The notes beneath the pieces are model-generated. The model was not told where the DNA came from. It did no database searches and was given only the letters and a program-made list of their open reading frames with translations. DNA of 64,000 nt from Quercus robur (taxonomy: Eukaryota; Streptophyta; Magnoliopsida; Fagales; Fagaceae): positions 51,906,354-51,970,353 of the forward strand of contig NC_065536.1 in the NCBI RefSeq assembly GCF_932294415.1, given 5' to 3'. Numbering within the stretch: position 1 is the first letter of the stretch; each line of letters begins with the position of its first letter. Below, in pieces: positions 1 to 11,039 of this stretch. A program made the position numbers and the translations under genes.

Positions 1-884
1 CACGATCAATCCTACTAATGGGATTGTTGAAGATGTGGTTGAAGAAGAGGAACTAGTGGAATCTAAGTTTGAGAAGATGGATGATCAAGATGACATCCAT
101 ACAGCCTATAAGAAGCTGTATAAGCTTTCTGAGAAGCATGAGAAATTATATAGGCTAACCACCAAGAAACTTAGTGATGTGGAACTTGACCGTGAAGAGC
201 TTTCCACAAAGTTTGATGAGGCTAATCAGACTATTGGAGCACTAAGATTCGAGAACAATTTCTTGGCTGAGAAGACCAAGAAGCTTGAAGCGAAGCTGTT
301 TCAAGTTAGAGCTCAATTGGAGAGGACTTCAAGCGCAAAGCTGGATGAGATGCTAAGCATTCAGAAATCTGTTTCAGATTGAACAGGCTTAGGGTATGGT
401 CTTTCTTCCTCTAATACTGCTTCTTCTAGTACTACTGTTTTTTGTTCCTTCTACTAACAATGTTAAAACTGAGAACAATGAGATTAAAACTGAATTAGCT
501 AGTGAGAACTTAGATAAGGGTAAATCTATCTTAAGAGCACCCCCTAAGCTTGAGAAGAAAGATGTTAAAAACCCCAGGGCTAAGAAGGCTAACTCTCAAA
601 AGCCTAAACAAAAGAAGCAGCATCTATGTCATCATTGTGGAGCTGCCGGTCATACTCGACCAAATTGCTACAAGTGGCTTGCCACTCAACAGAGCAACAG
701 AATGATAGCATCTGGGAACCAGAATCAGCTTCAATCCTCTCTCACTCCCCTTGGTGATCTTCTCAAAGCCCTCATGTTCCTTTCGAACTTGAACAGTTTT
801 AATTCTTCCCCTTCATCGCCGGTTCAAGGGTTTGCTAGACGAAAAAGTTCTTCCAAGGTGTTAAAGGAAAAGGGCTTCAAGTGA
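1..884 (+). pseudogene. copia gag polyprotein C-terminal part (element A)
   Basis: Structural gag of an LTR retrotransposon, entering the window already in frame (from base 2). A long charged region predicted to be coiled coil (about 35-360) is followed by a low-complexity Lys/Pro linker and a CCHC zinc knuckle, CHHCGAAGHTRPNC (about 627-668), which would bind template RNA. Two lesions are visible: a TGA at 380-382 where element B has CGA (Arg), and an extra base in the T-run near 440 that shifts the frame. The protein stops at 882-884 with no protease domain after it. The reading is supported by near-identical segments in element B. Confidence 0.85.
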
Positions 885-1261
885 TTCTGTCACTTTTCTC
901 TCTCTCTTCTTGTTTTTGTGTGTGCATTACTTATGTGTTTTGCTTTCATGTTTTGAGTCAGTCTAGTTTTTATACTTTGTTTTTGTTTGGTTATTTTTCA
1001 GTTTTTTCTTTGTTTTGTTTTTCTTTATAAAAATAAAAATAAAATTGAAAAATCAGAAAAATACAAAAACAGTGTGTGTTATGTGTACTTTAGTACTTGT
1101 GTACCTTGGATGACCATTTAAACAAAGTCTTCTAAACATTGTATCATTTGTAGCTTAGATGAGCATCCCTATGTACAACTAAGCAAGTGAGCTTTGTGGC
1201 TCGTGTTTGTGATGAGTAAGATTAAGTTGTCTCTTGAACTTAACACTCATATCACTATTTT

Positions 1262-1351
1262 TGGCGGGAAGGACTAAAAAATTCTGAAAGAAAGGCATAA
1301 ATAACCATCTCACCACTGTTGCCTGCCAATCATAATAAGACACCTGTATGC
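1262..1351. other. Conserved non-coding block between gag and ORF2 (copy A)
   Basis: This stretch of about 90 bp has no ORF of its own, yet it is recognisable on the opposite strand in element B (22804-22890) and in the more distant element C (29345-29430). Shared words, read antisense to gag, include CAACAGTGG, TTATGCCTTTCT and TTTAGTCCTT. Its role is unknown. A structured or packaging RNA element is one guess. Confidence 0.65.
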
Positions 1352-1995
1352 TTCGGCATAGCAAAAGTGCATTGTCAATGACATTTGTGTGCTTAGGCAT
1401 AGCAAAATTGGAATGTCAAATATCATTGGGTATTTCTTTTCTCTCTCTAATAAGCCCATGCATGATATGTTTAAATGAAAAATATGCAAAGAAAAATCAA
1501 AAGCAAAAAGATCAAAAATGCTTTAAATATGATTGCAAGCGTATATTCTAGGAGATGTGAGTGTTATAGGATGTACCTCAAAAGTGATAGTCTCCATCAA
1601 GCAGTTATGATTGTGTGTGAGTTAAAATGATTTTCTCATATCTCAAATCGTCATAACATGCAAACACTTATGCAATTTTGTGATGTTTTTCACACACAAC
1701 ATGCAATATTCTTTGCTATTCTTAATACATGTGCAGGTACAGTGTGATTTGCCCATCACAAGGTTTTACATGTGTTGATGTATGCTCACTAAATTGTCTG
1801 GACACTTATTTTGAAATATAAAATTGGTTAGACGTGTTTTGTGTGTACTTTTGAAGATCCATGTGCTTAATTTTTTCCTTTGAGAGATGTTTTTGATAGT
1901 TTAATATGTTGATTGGATCATTGGTTGAGTTGCATGTTGGATTACATTCATGATTGTGTTTTTCACATCTTAGAAAACTGTTTTTTAAAGATGGC

Positions 1996-2285
1996 TCGAC
2001 ACCTCCTTGATACATCCTCGATAGCTGGCTATCTGTCGAGCTTCCTTAAGCTTTTTCTTATCGCAATCTTGCCTACACCTCGATACCTGGTGGATCTATC
2101 GAGATTGGGTCTATATTCTTGATAGCTTCTCGATACCTAGTCGTTCGATCGAGCTTTTGTTCTCAATTCTGGTGTGTTGATCCTCGATACCTCCTCAACA
2201 CTCAACTGTCGATGAGTATTTCCTCGACACCTCCTCGACAAATCGCTCGATACCTCTCAATACTGCATCTATCAAGATTTACTGG
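1996..2285. repeat. TCGA-rich degenerate short repeats in spacer of element A
   Basis: Imperfect repeats built on words such as CTCGATACCTCCTCGACA. The same vocabulary occurs in the LTR of element A (4790-4890) and upstream of ORF2 in element B (21930-22190). It lies directly upstream of the TATA box at 2292, so it could be enhancer-like. No function is proven. Confidence 0.55.
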
Positions 2286-2291
2286 CTTTCC

Positions 2292-2299
2292 TATATAAA
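2292..2299 (+). promoter_or_regulatory. TATA box upstream of element A ORF2
   Basis: TATATAAA followed by GCCCCTGCG and a pyrimidine-rich leader typical of plant 5' UTRs. Element B has TATATATA at the equivalent place (21911-21918, minus). Together with the conserved splice donor downstream this suggests a separate ORF2 transcript. Confidence 0.55.
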
Positions 2300-2428
2300 G
2301 CCCCTGCGCGATCTGGATCTCATTTCCATCGATCTCTCTCTCAATACTTCTCTATTTCTCTCCCAAAAACACTCCAATCTCACTCCTATCTTGGTTCTCA
2401 AGGATTTTTCAAGGTTTTTCTTCTCTTG

Positions 2429-2813
2429 GTAAGCTTCTAATCCTTTCTCATTCATGCATTTCATGTTTTGAAACCTAGGATTTGGGGTTTTTGGAAATTT
2501 TTGGGGTTTTCCAAAATTGATGAGATTTCATTGAAATTTTGGGTTGGGTTTTCACTTAAATGTGTTTAAAACCTCATACATTGCATCACTTTAGCATTAT
2601 AATGGTATTGCTATGCATTTAGATGTGTGTTATATGTTTGTGTGCTGATAGGTTTGGATTAGGCTGAGCCCATGATGCAATTTCCTTTGCATGTCACATG
2701 TTCATACATTTCCCATGCATACGTACTTCTTTTCAATATATTTGATATATTTGAAAATGTTTGAGACTTTTCTGATTGTCTTTCTTTCTCTCCCTCTCTG
2801 TTGTTTACGTTAG
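2429..2813 (+). other. Predicted 5' UTR intron of ORF2 (element A)
   Basis: Donor TTG/GTAAGC at 2429 and acceptor GTTAG ending at 2813, two bases before the first ATG. Elements B (donor 21774, minus) and C (donor 28415, acceptor ending 27824, minus) keep the same GGTAAG donor. C also keeps TTAG-TC-ATG at the acceptor. In B the acceptor AG is not evident. Predicted from sequence only. Confidence 0.5.
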
Positions 2814-2815
2814 TC

Positions 2816-4030
2816 ATGTCTATGGCACTTAAGCGTAAATCCACTCTAGCCTGGAATCCTCTTCATTCTGGTGCTTCTTCTTCGTCTGATCCTACCTTAT
2901 CTCATATCCAGTTTCGTGATGATGATGCCTTTAAGGCATTTTTGGAGAACTTTTCTAGACAAGGCATTCATTCGGAACGCCAAGTCATCTTGACGGATTT
3001 TGCAGACACCGACCTTCCTTCTGTCATTCACAGTAGGGGATGGGAGTCACTGTGTGACATCCCGGTCACCTGTCCTCTCGTGCTTATCCAGGAGTTCTAC
3101 TCCAACATGCATGGGATTGATCGGTCAATACCTCTTTTCTTCACTCGCGTTCGAGGTACACACATTCCTATCACACCACAGCTTGTTGCGGATGTGCTTC
3201 GGGTCCCTAGGATAGAGTTTCCTGACTATCCTAGTTGTGAGCGTCTGAGGACTATGTCCAGGGATGAGCTCATGTCTGCTTTTTGTGAGCGCCTCTCTTC
3301 TTGGAGTGAGCATCTTTTTACACCATGTCGACCTTTTGCTAAAGGTTCTAGATTCATGAACATGGTGATGACTTTTGTTTTGCATCCCCTCTCTCACTAT
3401 AACTCCATCACAGAGTCTCGTGCTCGGTTTTTGTTGTCTCTTCTTGAGCATCTTACCATAGACTTCCCTTCTCATTTCATTCTATCTATTATAGATCATC
3501 TAGATTCAGCTTTCCGTGATAAGCTCATCTTTCCTTCCGCTATCATGAGGATTCTACGCCATTTTTCTATTTCTTTTCCCTTTACCATAGACCACTTTAC
3601 CGTCGTGTGTGCCATAGATTACGCTACTGTTAAACGTAGCGAGGCCCAGCTTCAGTCACGGCAGTCAGATTTAGCAGCTCCTTCCTCCCGTTTGGCTCCA
3701 TCCCGTTCGGCTCCATCCACATCGGCTCCTCCTTCTTCTTTGGGCGATATGTCTCTAGAAGATATCATGGTGCAGCTGCAGCACATGGATGCTCGCCTCG
3801 ATACACTCTCTACGGAGTTGTATCAGGTGAACGTTCGTGTCGGTCATATTGCACGACGACAGGCGTCTATAGGTGGCTTTGCTCCTGAGGCTACTCCTTC
3901 ACCACCTTCTCCCATGGCTTCTGCTTCTGAGGATAAGGATGATGATGATGATGATGATGATGGTGATGACGATGATGCTTCAAATGATGATGATGGAGAT
4001 GCTAGCTCTGCCGATGAGATGTCTACTTGA
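2816..4030 (+). CDS. ORF2 protein, putative plant transposon protein family, envelope-position ORF
   Basis: An open frame of 404 codons. The first ATG (2816) follows TTAGTC; the second ATG (2822, MALKRKST) is the one that aligns with the starts in elements B (MTPKRKST) and C (MAPK). Residues about 30-270 form a globular domain with conserved words EFYSNMHG, RVPRIEFPDYPSCERLR and MVMTFVLHPLSHYNSI. They resemble the domain catalogued as 'putative plant transposon protein' in many plant genomes. Then come a Ser/Pro-rich linker, a short helical stretch (EDIMVQLQHMDARLD) and a strongly acidic Asp tail. I see no signal peptide, membrane helix or catalytic motif. Its position before the 3' LTR is that of env-like ORFs in SIRE-type elements. 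Biochemical function is unknown. It is the only undamaged copy of this ORF here. Confidence 0.75.
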   Translation: MSMALKRKSTLAWNPLHSGASSSSDPTLSHIQFRDDDAFKAFLENFSRQGIHSERQVILTDFADTDLPSVIHSRGWESLCDIPVTCPLVLIQEFYSNMHGIDRSIPLFFTRVRGTHIPITPQLVADVLRVPRIEFPDYPSCERLRTMSRDELMSAFCERLSSWSEHLFTPCRPFAKGSRFMNMVMTFVLHPLSHYNSITESRARFLLSLLEHLTIDFPSHFILSIIDHLDSAFRDKLIFPSAIMRILRHFSISFPFTIDHFTVVCAIDYATVKRSEAQLQSRQSDLAAPSSRLAPSRSAPSTSAPPSSLGDMSLEDIMVQLQHMDARLDTLSTELYQVNVRVGHIARRQASIGGFAPEATPSPPSPMASASEDKDDDDDDDDGDDDDASNDDDGDASSADEMST

Positions 4031-4054
4031 CACTCTTACCCTTTGTCATTCGTG

Positions 4055-4140
4055 ACAAAAAGGGGGAGTAGTTTTGGTATGAGAGTAGTCCATCTTAGGG
4101 GGAGAGTTAGTATAGGATCATTTTGTTAGGGGGAGTGTTG
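4055..4140 (+). other. Repeated polypurine-like G-tracts after ORF2
   Basis: Three GGGGGAG words lie within about 80 bp (AAAGGGGGAGTAG, TAGGGGGAGAG, TAGGGGGAGTG). They precede the true tract AAAGGGGGAGATTG next to the 3' LTR (4572-4583). Multiple tracts of this kind are known from SIRE-lineage copia elements. Confidence 0.6.
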
Positions 4141-4583
4141 ATACATTTTTGAGGGATGTAGTAAGAATATTTCTTTACTTTCTTTTTAGATACATTACTC
4201 TTATACATGAGGACTTGTGACCATTTCTAGACATACATTGTACTTATCTCTTTATTTATATCGATGTATGTTTTTCTTTCACCTACCCCTTCATGTGTTG
4301 TTTCTTTTCTCCCTTTATACACATGTTTCTTATTCTTATATGCAATCTATTATTTCTATTTCACACAAAGATGCCTGGATGAGTTTTGTTTAAAGTGTTT
4401 CAGAAATACAGGTTGTCAAAGTCTACTTGCCATAAACTCTCTTCTTGCAAAGTTTTTCAAGAGTTTGTGTTAGGATAGATTTTATTGTATTCAACAAGTG
4501 AATATGAGTTGAGTGATTTATGACTTCTCTCATATGTTCACTTGTTTGTTGTGGTTTTGTCACGGATCGCCAAAGGGGGAGAT

Positions 4584-5617
4584 TGTTAGGACATATGTGT
4601 TTCACTTGTTAAGAACATATGTCATGCTTTTATGTAATTGGCTTATCCTTTGACAAAATGAACTTTACTTGTATTTGGGTAGATTTAGGATGTTTTAAAT
4701 ACTTCAAGAATCCTTGTTTCGAGATCAAGTATTGAAGCTTTCAAGTCTGTTCAAGAAAACAAGTTTAGAGTGCAAAATCATTAAAGCTCGACAGCTGGCT
4801 CGACAGCTGCATCTATCAAGCTTAAGGAAGCTATTCTTCATTCGGTGTGCTCGACGCCTACTCGACAGCTGCTCGACACTTGCTATCTGTTGAGGTTTAA
4901 GATTTTTCAGAATTCCAATCTAATTTTCTTGGGATCCGTGAATGTGTCTTTGGGCCTTATTTTCTCCTAAACCTAGACATATAAAAGGTTCAATTTAATG
5001 GCCATCAAAGGGTTCACAAGTTGCACAAGCTTTAAGCAAACTCTGTTCAAGTAAATTGTGACTGGAGACGAAGTTCTTGCCCTAGTTCATCTCTTTCTCT
5101 TAAAGAAGTTGCTGTGTATATGCACCGTAAGGTTTTGTGACCAAGCATCTTCTTGATCTTCATCATTTGGATGAACTGAAGAACTTTGTAACCAACAACC
5201 TTCTTAGTTAGTGATTGAAGTTGCGTACTGGGATCCGCGCAATTGGTTAGTCACGTACTGGGAGTCGTGCATCTGAAAGGGGAACTGTCACTACGTAACA
5301 GGTCCAATTGGGCATTAGGGTAAGGGTTCAACTGTAGGTTGGTAAGGTACTATGATTCCTTTACTTGTAACCGCTTGTTTTGATAATAATGGAGTTTCGG
5401 GAGTGGTGACCTGAAAATCACCCGGTGGGGTTTTTGCCGTTAGGTTTTCCCTATTTGTAAACAAATTACCGTGTTATTTATTTTCCGTTGCATATTTAGT
5501 TTATTGGTGATTTGTTTGTGCTATCACGTGTTTGCATGTTAAATTGATTAATTAATAATTTGGCTAATTAATTAATTAATTTCTATCACAAGGGGTCATT
5601 CAGTTTGTGGCCTATCA
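4584..5617 (+). repeat. 3' LTR of element A
   Basis: Starts TGTTAGGACATATGTG right after a polypurine tract and ends GGCCTATCA. Both ends match the LTR of element B, where the inner end is followed by AG and a tRNA-Met primer site. Length is 1034 bp. The partner LTR is outside the window. Confidence 0.85.
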
Positions 5618-7406
5618 ACTTATAAATACAACAGGGAGGATTTTAATTGATATACTTCTATGATCTCATACTAGTATAAAGTGGGTGTATTTTATTCTTG
5701 AAAATTTTGTAATTGATCAGATTGGTTATTAAAACTTCTTCTTCTTATTAAAAGGAAAAGAAAGTGAGAAAAGAACAAGCAAAGGAAATCTTCCTGTTGT
5801 TTTGTGACTAATCTTTTGAAAACTCATTTGATAGTTTTGCCTAATATAGTCGACCTACCTAAGGTTAGTCTAATCTGTAGGAGATTCTCATAGGTTTAAT
5901 TATTGAATGATAGTTTACTATATGCCCTATTCAAAATTTGGAGAGCTTTTAGGGAATTGGAAATTGCAGCACTTTATTTAGAGGTTAAGGTTTGATGTTA
6001 GAGTGACAATTCCTTGATTTTAGTTTATATGGAGTTAGGAAATTGACGGAAAGTTCATAGTGTGAAGGGAAAATCAACTTGTGGTTATTGTAGTTCACAT
6101 TATATTATATGTTATTATATAAATTCTGAGGGTGTTTAAAGAATTTAGTAATATATCAATGGACTTCCTTGGATTCTAATGTTAAGGACTGACCTTCTTT
6201 TGGATCATTGTTCTTATTAGGGTTGACCTACATGGACTACCATAGCCTAATTTATGTGTGAGGTAGTCCTTAAACATTTTTGAGACATGTTCTGTTACTT
6301 AGAAGGTTGAGGTCCTCAATTTCTTTCTGTGGACTTGGAGGATTTTTTAATGTCCTGGGGAAATAAGTTTTGATGCCAAAAATGTAATTCTTTGCACTTA
6401 ACTGATAAGAGTTAATGGATTGGCTCAATAGAAAATGAAGTGGATAGAACACAAGTACGTGGTAGTATTGAATTGGACTAGTGAACCATATTTTTGATTG
6501 GATATTGAAGGAGTTGGGATGGCAAGAGAGTTTATTTTGAAAGACTATTACAATTTGAATTATAGTCAATTGTTGTACCTTTTGTTTTATATTGGCAGAT
6601 AGTTAGTGATTATAAATTGCAGTGTACTCTTAAGTTCTAGACTGCTCGGACTATTATCTACAAGGTAAAAAAAAGGAGGGGGGGTTGAGATACTTCATGG
6701 ACTATTCCCTTCTAGCCAATGTATACTTAAAGATTTGGTTTCATAATAGGAAATGTAATTATAAGGAACCCAGCTCTTCTATGAGTTCCAGTCCAAGTAT
6801 CATTTGGAGATTAAAGGTGAATAAATGTTGTTTATTTGAGAAGATAATTTATGATTAAGATAAATGTTCTATGACAGACCCTTATATCAATGCTCAATAG
6901 ATTATTTATGGAGACTTTGGAATTTCTATTTTACAAAACTTGAGGAAGAAAAGATATACACACATTGTAAATGAGTTTTGAACTTATCAAAGAATGGAAC
7001 TTTGGATGCATTGCTTAATTTTGAGGTATAGAATTAAATGGACGCTAGCATTCAATGGTCTATGGTGAATCTCAAAATTGTGGATTTCCCTTGTTGTAAT
7101 TTTTGGAGACTACTTAGGCCTTGGAATATTATTGAAATTAATAATTGATGGAAAATAAGTTATTGGGGCTAATCTAAACAAATGGGCCTCGGAACTTTTA
7201 TTCATATTGAAGGGAACTTAGAGAGCTATTTAGACTAGAGATATGTATATCTTTAAATAATCTTATATTTTTCGTAATATGGTTGTTCTTAAATGGCTAA
7301 TTGAGTAAGAGATTTTATAGTGGTATTGTATTATGCAGCAGAAACATCATGGCTCCATTTGCTATGGAAATTTTTATTTTACAAATCTTGGGAAGGAAAA
7401 GTCTAA
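5618..7406. other. AT-rich DNA, no gene recognised
   Basis: No ORF with recognisable similarity, no RNA gene and no clean repeat boundary. It probably contains old retrotransposon remnants, but I could not assign them. Confidence 0.5.
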
Positions 7407-7995
7407 GAGCATTAGCATTGAAGAATGCTATTCTACTCTATTTTACCATCTTAAAAAGCCACTTTATCATTTATACCATACCATTTTACAATACCTCCAA
7501 CATCCCAAACTTTTATTTTTCTATTCTATTCATTAAAATAATAAATTTACATAATAAAATAATATATATCAAAACCCAAATAAAAACAAAAACCCAAATC
7601 TGCAACCACCTGCTACCACCACCACCACAAACAACATACCCAAACCGAAACCCATGGCCACACCACCACCCCACGGTAAAAATCCAAACAAATGAAACCC
7701 ACCTTTGCCACCACAACCAGAGACACCACCGTGGCAACAACACATCCACCACCACCATGCAAAGAAACCCACAAAAAATCAAAGAAAAATCCATTTAGAA
7801 CCCCCATCAAAACCCATCAGAAGCTGATCTCCACGCCTCCACCGGCGTTGTCTCGATAACCACGGCCCCACGCAAGATCAATACCCAGCCACAACACGGC
7901 CCCATGCCGCCACTGCACCACCATGAGCCAAAACCCACTCCCACAAATCAAAACCCCACACCCACACCCACACCACCGGAACCCATTACAAATCA

Positions 7996-8154
7996 TAGAA
8001 AGAGGCCACAGATGACCGAAAGGTACCCATTGGCATCGATAGCATTGCCAACCTCCTTGGAAATGGTCTTCACGGCCTCGAAATCGTCGTTGGAGGCGGC
8101 GGGGAAGCCAGCCTCGATTATGTCGATGCTGAGCTTGGCGAGCTGCCAGGCTAT
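7996..8154 (-). pseudogene. 2-isopropylmalate synthase exon fragment
   Basis: About 53 codons on the minus strand read [18 protein letters not shown], then [18 protein letters not shown] and VICGL. These match the N-terminal catalytic region of plant 2-isopropylmalate synthase or its methylthioalkylmalate synthase relatives, which condense acetyl-CoA with a 2-oxo acid in leucine biosynthesis. The preceding DTTLRDGEQSPG motif and everything after VICGL are missing, so this is a captured exon piece without enzyme function. It lies inside the PIF/Harbinger element. Confidence 0.85.
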
Positions 8155-8346
8155 TGGGGATGTAATTGGGGTGGCGGCGGGGGGAAGGTGTGGGTGTAGG
8201 AGTGGAGTTCGATGGGGGAGAAACAGGGAGTGGGAGACAGAGATACAGAGTGGGAGTGAGGAAGAGTGGAGTGAAATGAGAGATGAGAGACAGAGATGAG
8301 AGAGTGAGAGATAAAATATATACATATATATATATATATATATTTT

Positions 8347-8399
8347 ACAATACTGCTACAGTGCAATTCTATCTTTAGAATTGCACTGTAGCAGTATTG
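8347..8399. repeat. Perfect 23-bp inverted repeat (hairpin)
   Basis: Left arm 8348-8370 (CAATACTGCTACAGTGC...) and right arm 8377-8399 pair without mismatch around a 6-nt loop. It sits just after a (TA)n run near the right end of the PIF/Harbinger element. A transcript would fold into a short hairpin. Confidence 0.8.
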
Positions 8400-8514
8400 C
8401 AAAAAAATTTGCAATACTTGCCTTTACAATTCTTTGATCTAGATGATTTTAAGGCTGCAAATGCCAAATTTCCCTTAGATATGGCATTAGCATTCTTCAA
8501 TGCTAATTCTCTAA

Positions 8515-9654
8515 GCATATGTTGTGAAATAGTTTTGAACTATGGTGATGAGTGATAAATTTGTATAGATCAATACAATTGTGGTTTTAGAGTAGTGCAG
8601 TGGAAGCATGATAATTCGTTTAGCTTGTGATGAATTCAAAGGACTGAATTCTTATAAGTTGGGGAGATTGTAATACTTGGAGGGGGAAAAAACAAAGAGA
8701 TTAAAAGAAAGGGTATTTAAGTAAATCTTTTGTGGGGTCAATTTGATAATTTATAATTATAAGGGAGTTTTTAGAAAATAAGGTTAAAACCCTAACTATA
8801 TAAAAGCTTATTATGTCAACATATATGGAGAGATGTTTTAAGAGAGGAGACTAACCAAAATACTCAAGTAAAAAAGGTTTGACTGCACAATTGAGGTAAG
8901 AGCCTAAGAATCTCTTTCTTGTCAAATCTAAGCTTTATTTGGAATTAGAGTACTTTTTATGTTGATATTTTGGCCAACAGTGAAACTATTTAATCATTCA
9001 AGAGTTTTAATGATGCAAACAAAGAAAAGTTTGGATTTATTTTTGGTGAACTAGACATTGTTACTGCATATTTTTTATGTTCAGTAACTTAATCTTATCT
9101 ATGCCTTTTGTTGCCTTGAGTAGAGATAGAATTTTTTAGGCTTCATGGGTCAGGTTTCTGAACAGGCCTTTATACCGATGTGATGGAGTTAGAGAGTATG
9201 AGAAATCAAAAAGAATAGTAACTAGTCTAGGCTTTGAGGCATGACAAGTTATCAATTATCGCATGTTAAAAAAAATTATATATATATAAAGGTGTTAACG
9301 TAATTGTGTTTAGGTGGTGTTTTTTTTAAAAAAAATTGACTTTTGACCCTATAGGTATTCTATAGTCTTTAACCCTAGGAAACTATTTATGGCAGAAACT
9401 ATTGGATATTTTAGAAAATTTTCTTTTGGTCGAATACCTTGCAAGTTAATTTTAAAATTTTATTTTGGAGTAAATCGTATCTAAAAATTGGTTTAGGTGA
9501 TATCTAAGGATTTTAGAGGAAGGATTAAGAAGAGATTCTTTTGTCGTATGCTAGTTGAGGTAAGTAACCTTATCCTAATTGGTTTTATTTTGACTACTAT
9601 TGCATTTTTAACTACTAAAAACTGTTTATAACTGTTAGAATTTTATTTCAACTT
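8515..9654. other. AT-rich DNA, no gene recognised
   Basis: No coding similarity seen. Style and position suggest it belongs, with 9655-10273 and 14403-15124, to one old LTR-type sequence into which the CACTA element jumped. The boundary on the left is not visible. Confidence 0.4.
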
Positions 9655-9883
9655 GTATTACTAATTTCAAGTAAAGAATTATCACAAATATATTTGATTA
9701 CTGAATATATTATGTATTTTATTAAATTGATTTTAGCTATACTAATTGAAAGTAAAGAATAAAGAACTTTCACAAATATATATGAGCATTGAATATAAGA
9801 TTTATTTTTTTATTTTTTAGCTATATTAATTGGAGGTAAAAAATATAGAATTATCACAAATATATTTGAATACTGAATATATG

Positions 9884-9890
<7 letters not shown>
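9655..9890. repeat. Three diverged tandem copies of a unit of about 90-100 bp
   Basis: Each copy contains a run like TTATCACAAATATATTTGA followed by ACTGAATATA, a T-rich stretch and TAGCTATA-TAATTG. The third copy runs into a (TA)n microsatellite (9887-9914). Confidence 0.65.
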
Positions 9891-9918
<28 letters not shown>

Positions 9919-9989
9919 TTGAATGAGATATATTTTTTGATTTGAACTGTGATTTGATATATTTGATTTTGGACAATCTGACTATGTTT

Positions 9990-10225
9990 GACTCTGATAC
10001 CCAGCCAATGGAGGTTATTCATTGGTACTATGATACCCAAACCAATGGGGGGTTATTCGTTGGTACTCTAATACCCAGCCAATGGGGGTTATTCATTGAT
10101 ACTTTGATACCCAAACCAATGGGAGTTATTCATTGGTTCTCTGATACTTAGCCAATGTGGGTTATTCATTGGTATTCTGATACCCAAACCAATGGAGGTT
10201 ATTCATTGGTACTTTGATGCCTAGT
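9990..10225. repeat. Minisatellite with unit of about 41 bp
   Basis: Five to six head-to-tail copies of a unit with GATACCCAGCCAATGG and GGTTATTCATTGGTACT, alternating CAGCC and CAAACC variants. No coding sense is likely, although a short frame stays open through it. Confidence 0.8.
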
Positions 10226-11039
10226 CACAAGAATATAGCGTGACCATAGTCATAAGATTGTTAAGAATATGAACACTACAACAAAAATGTACTTTTAGAG
10301 ACGAAAATTAGTGAGGAAATATTTTTCGTCACTAAAAATACAGCTTTAGCGACGAAATATGAATTTTGTCACTAATAATGAAAAAAATTATAACATTTAG
10401 TGACGAAAAATAAATTTCGTTGCTATTGTGATTTGAAAAATGGGCACCAGCGAAGGGAAAATTTGGCGCTTGTTTAATTAATCTATAGTGACGAAATATT
10501 TCATCGCTAAAAGTTGAAATTTTTAGTGATGAAATATTTCGTCACTATAGGTATTGCTGTGGATAGTATTACTGACGAAAATAATTTCGTCGCTATAAGG
10601 AAGAATTAGCAACGAAAAATATTTGTCACTAAAAATTTAATAGTTTTGCACTTCCATGTTTTTAGAGACAAAATCACAATTCGTCACTAAAAGTGTGCTT
10701 TAGTGACGAAATATGAATTTCATCTCTAAAAATCTTAACAAAACCTAGGTCTTTAGTGACGAAACTAAAATTTGTCGCTAAAACCTTAACAACCTACTAC
10801 CTTTTGCGACGAAAAGGAAGAAATAGCGACGGACCAATTCATCGCTAAAGCCAGTATAAATAGCTTGTTTGTTTTATTTTCTTCCTATTTTCTCCTAAGC
10901 CTTCAGTCCTTCATTCCCAAAAGAACCAAACCCACCCCGATCCCAAAAGAAACCAAGCGACAGTTCTTAAGAACCTAATCTGTCGTCGATAAAACTTGAA
11001 CTGTCGCCAAAACCGTCGTTGATAACCCACTTGAACCGT

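Larger units (their letters stand above)
1..5617 (+). mobile_element. Element A: pol-less copia-type LTR retrotransposon, 5' end outside window
   Basis: Layout seen: degenerate gag (1-884), a spacer of about 1.9 kb, a second ORF (2816-4030), several G-rich polypurine stretches, then a 3' LTR (4584-5617). No protease, integrase, reverse transcriptase or RNase H sequence lies between gag and the second ORF. Known: a second ORF upstream of the 3' LTR together with repeated GGGGGAG tracts is typical of the SIRE/Maximus copia lineage. Inferred: this is a non-autonomous member that depends on pol supplied elsewhere. Element B (20546-27320) is a close relative on the opposite strand. Confidence 0.8.
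7407..8511. mobile_element. Non-autonomous PIF/Harbinger-like element with captured gene fragment
   Basis: Terminal inverted repeats of about 24 bp (GAGCATTAGCATTGAAGAAT...) match at 23 of 24 positions, and TAA is duplicated at 7404-7406 and 8512-8514. A 3-bp TAA target site is the signature of PIF/Harbinger. No transposase ORF is present. The interior carries a piece of 2-isopropylmalate synthase (7996-8154, minus), a CCA/GGT-rich stretch and a perfect hairpin. It is therefore a Pack-type element. Confidence 0.8.

Noticed and set aside
1179..1400. 73-aa minus-strand frame in the spacer of element A
   Set aside because: It covers the conserved non-coding block, but the equivalent frames are not kept open in elements B and C, so the conservation is not at protein level.
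7513..7810. Three minus-strand frames rich in Trp, Gly, Val and Cys
   Set aside because: They arise from CCA/CAC-rich repeat DNA inside the PIF/Harbinger element, overlap each other and show no domain.
9942..10151. 69-aa frame with repeated motif
   Set aside because: Translation of the 41-bp minisatellite; unit length is not a multiple of three and no start context or domain is present.
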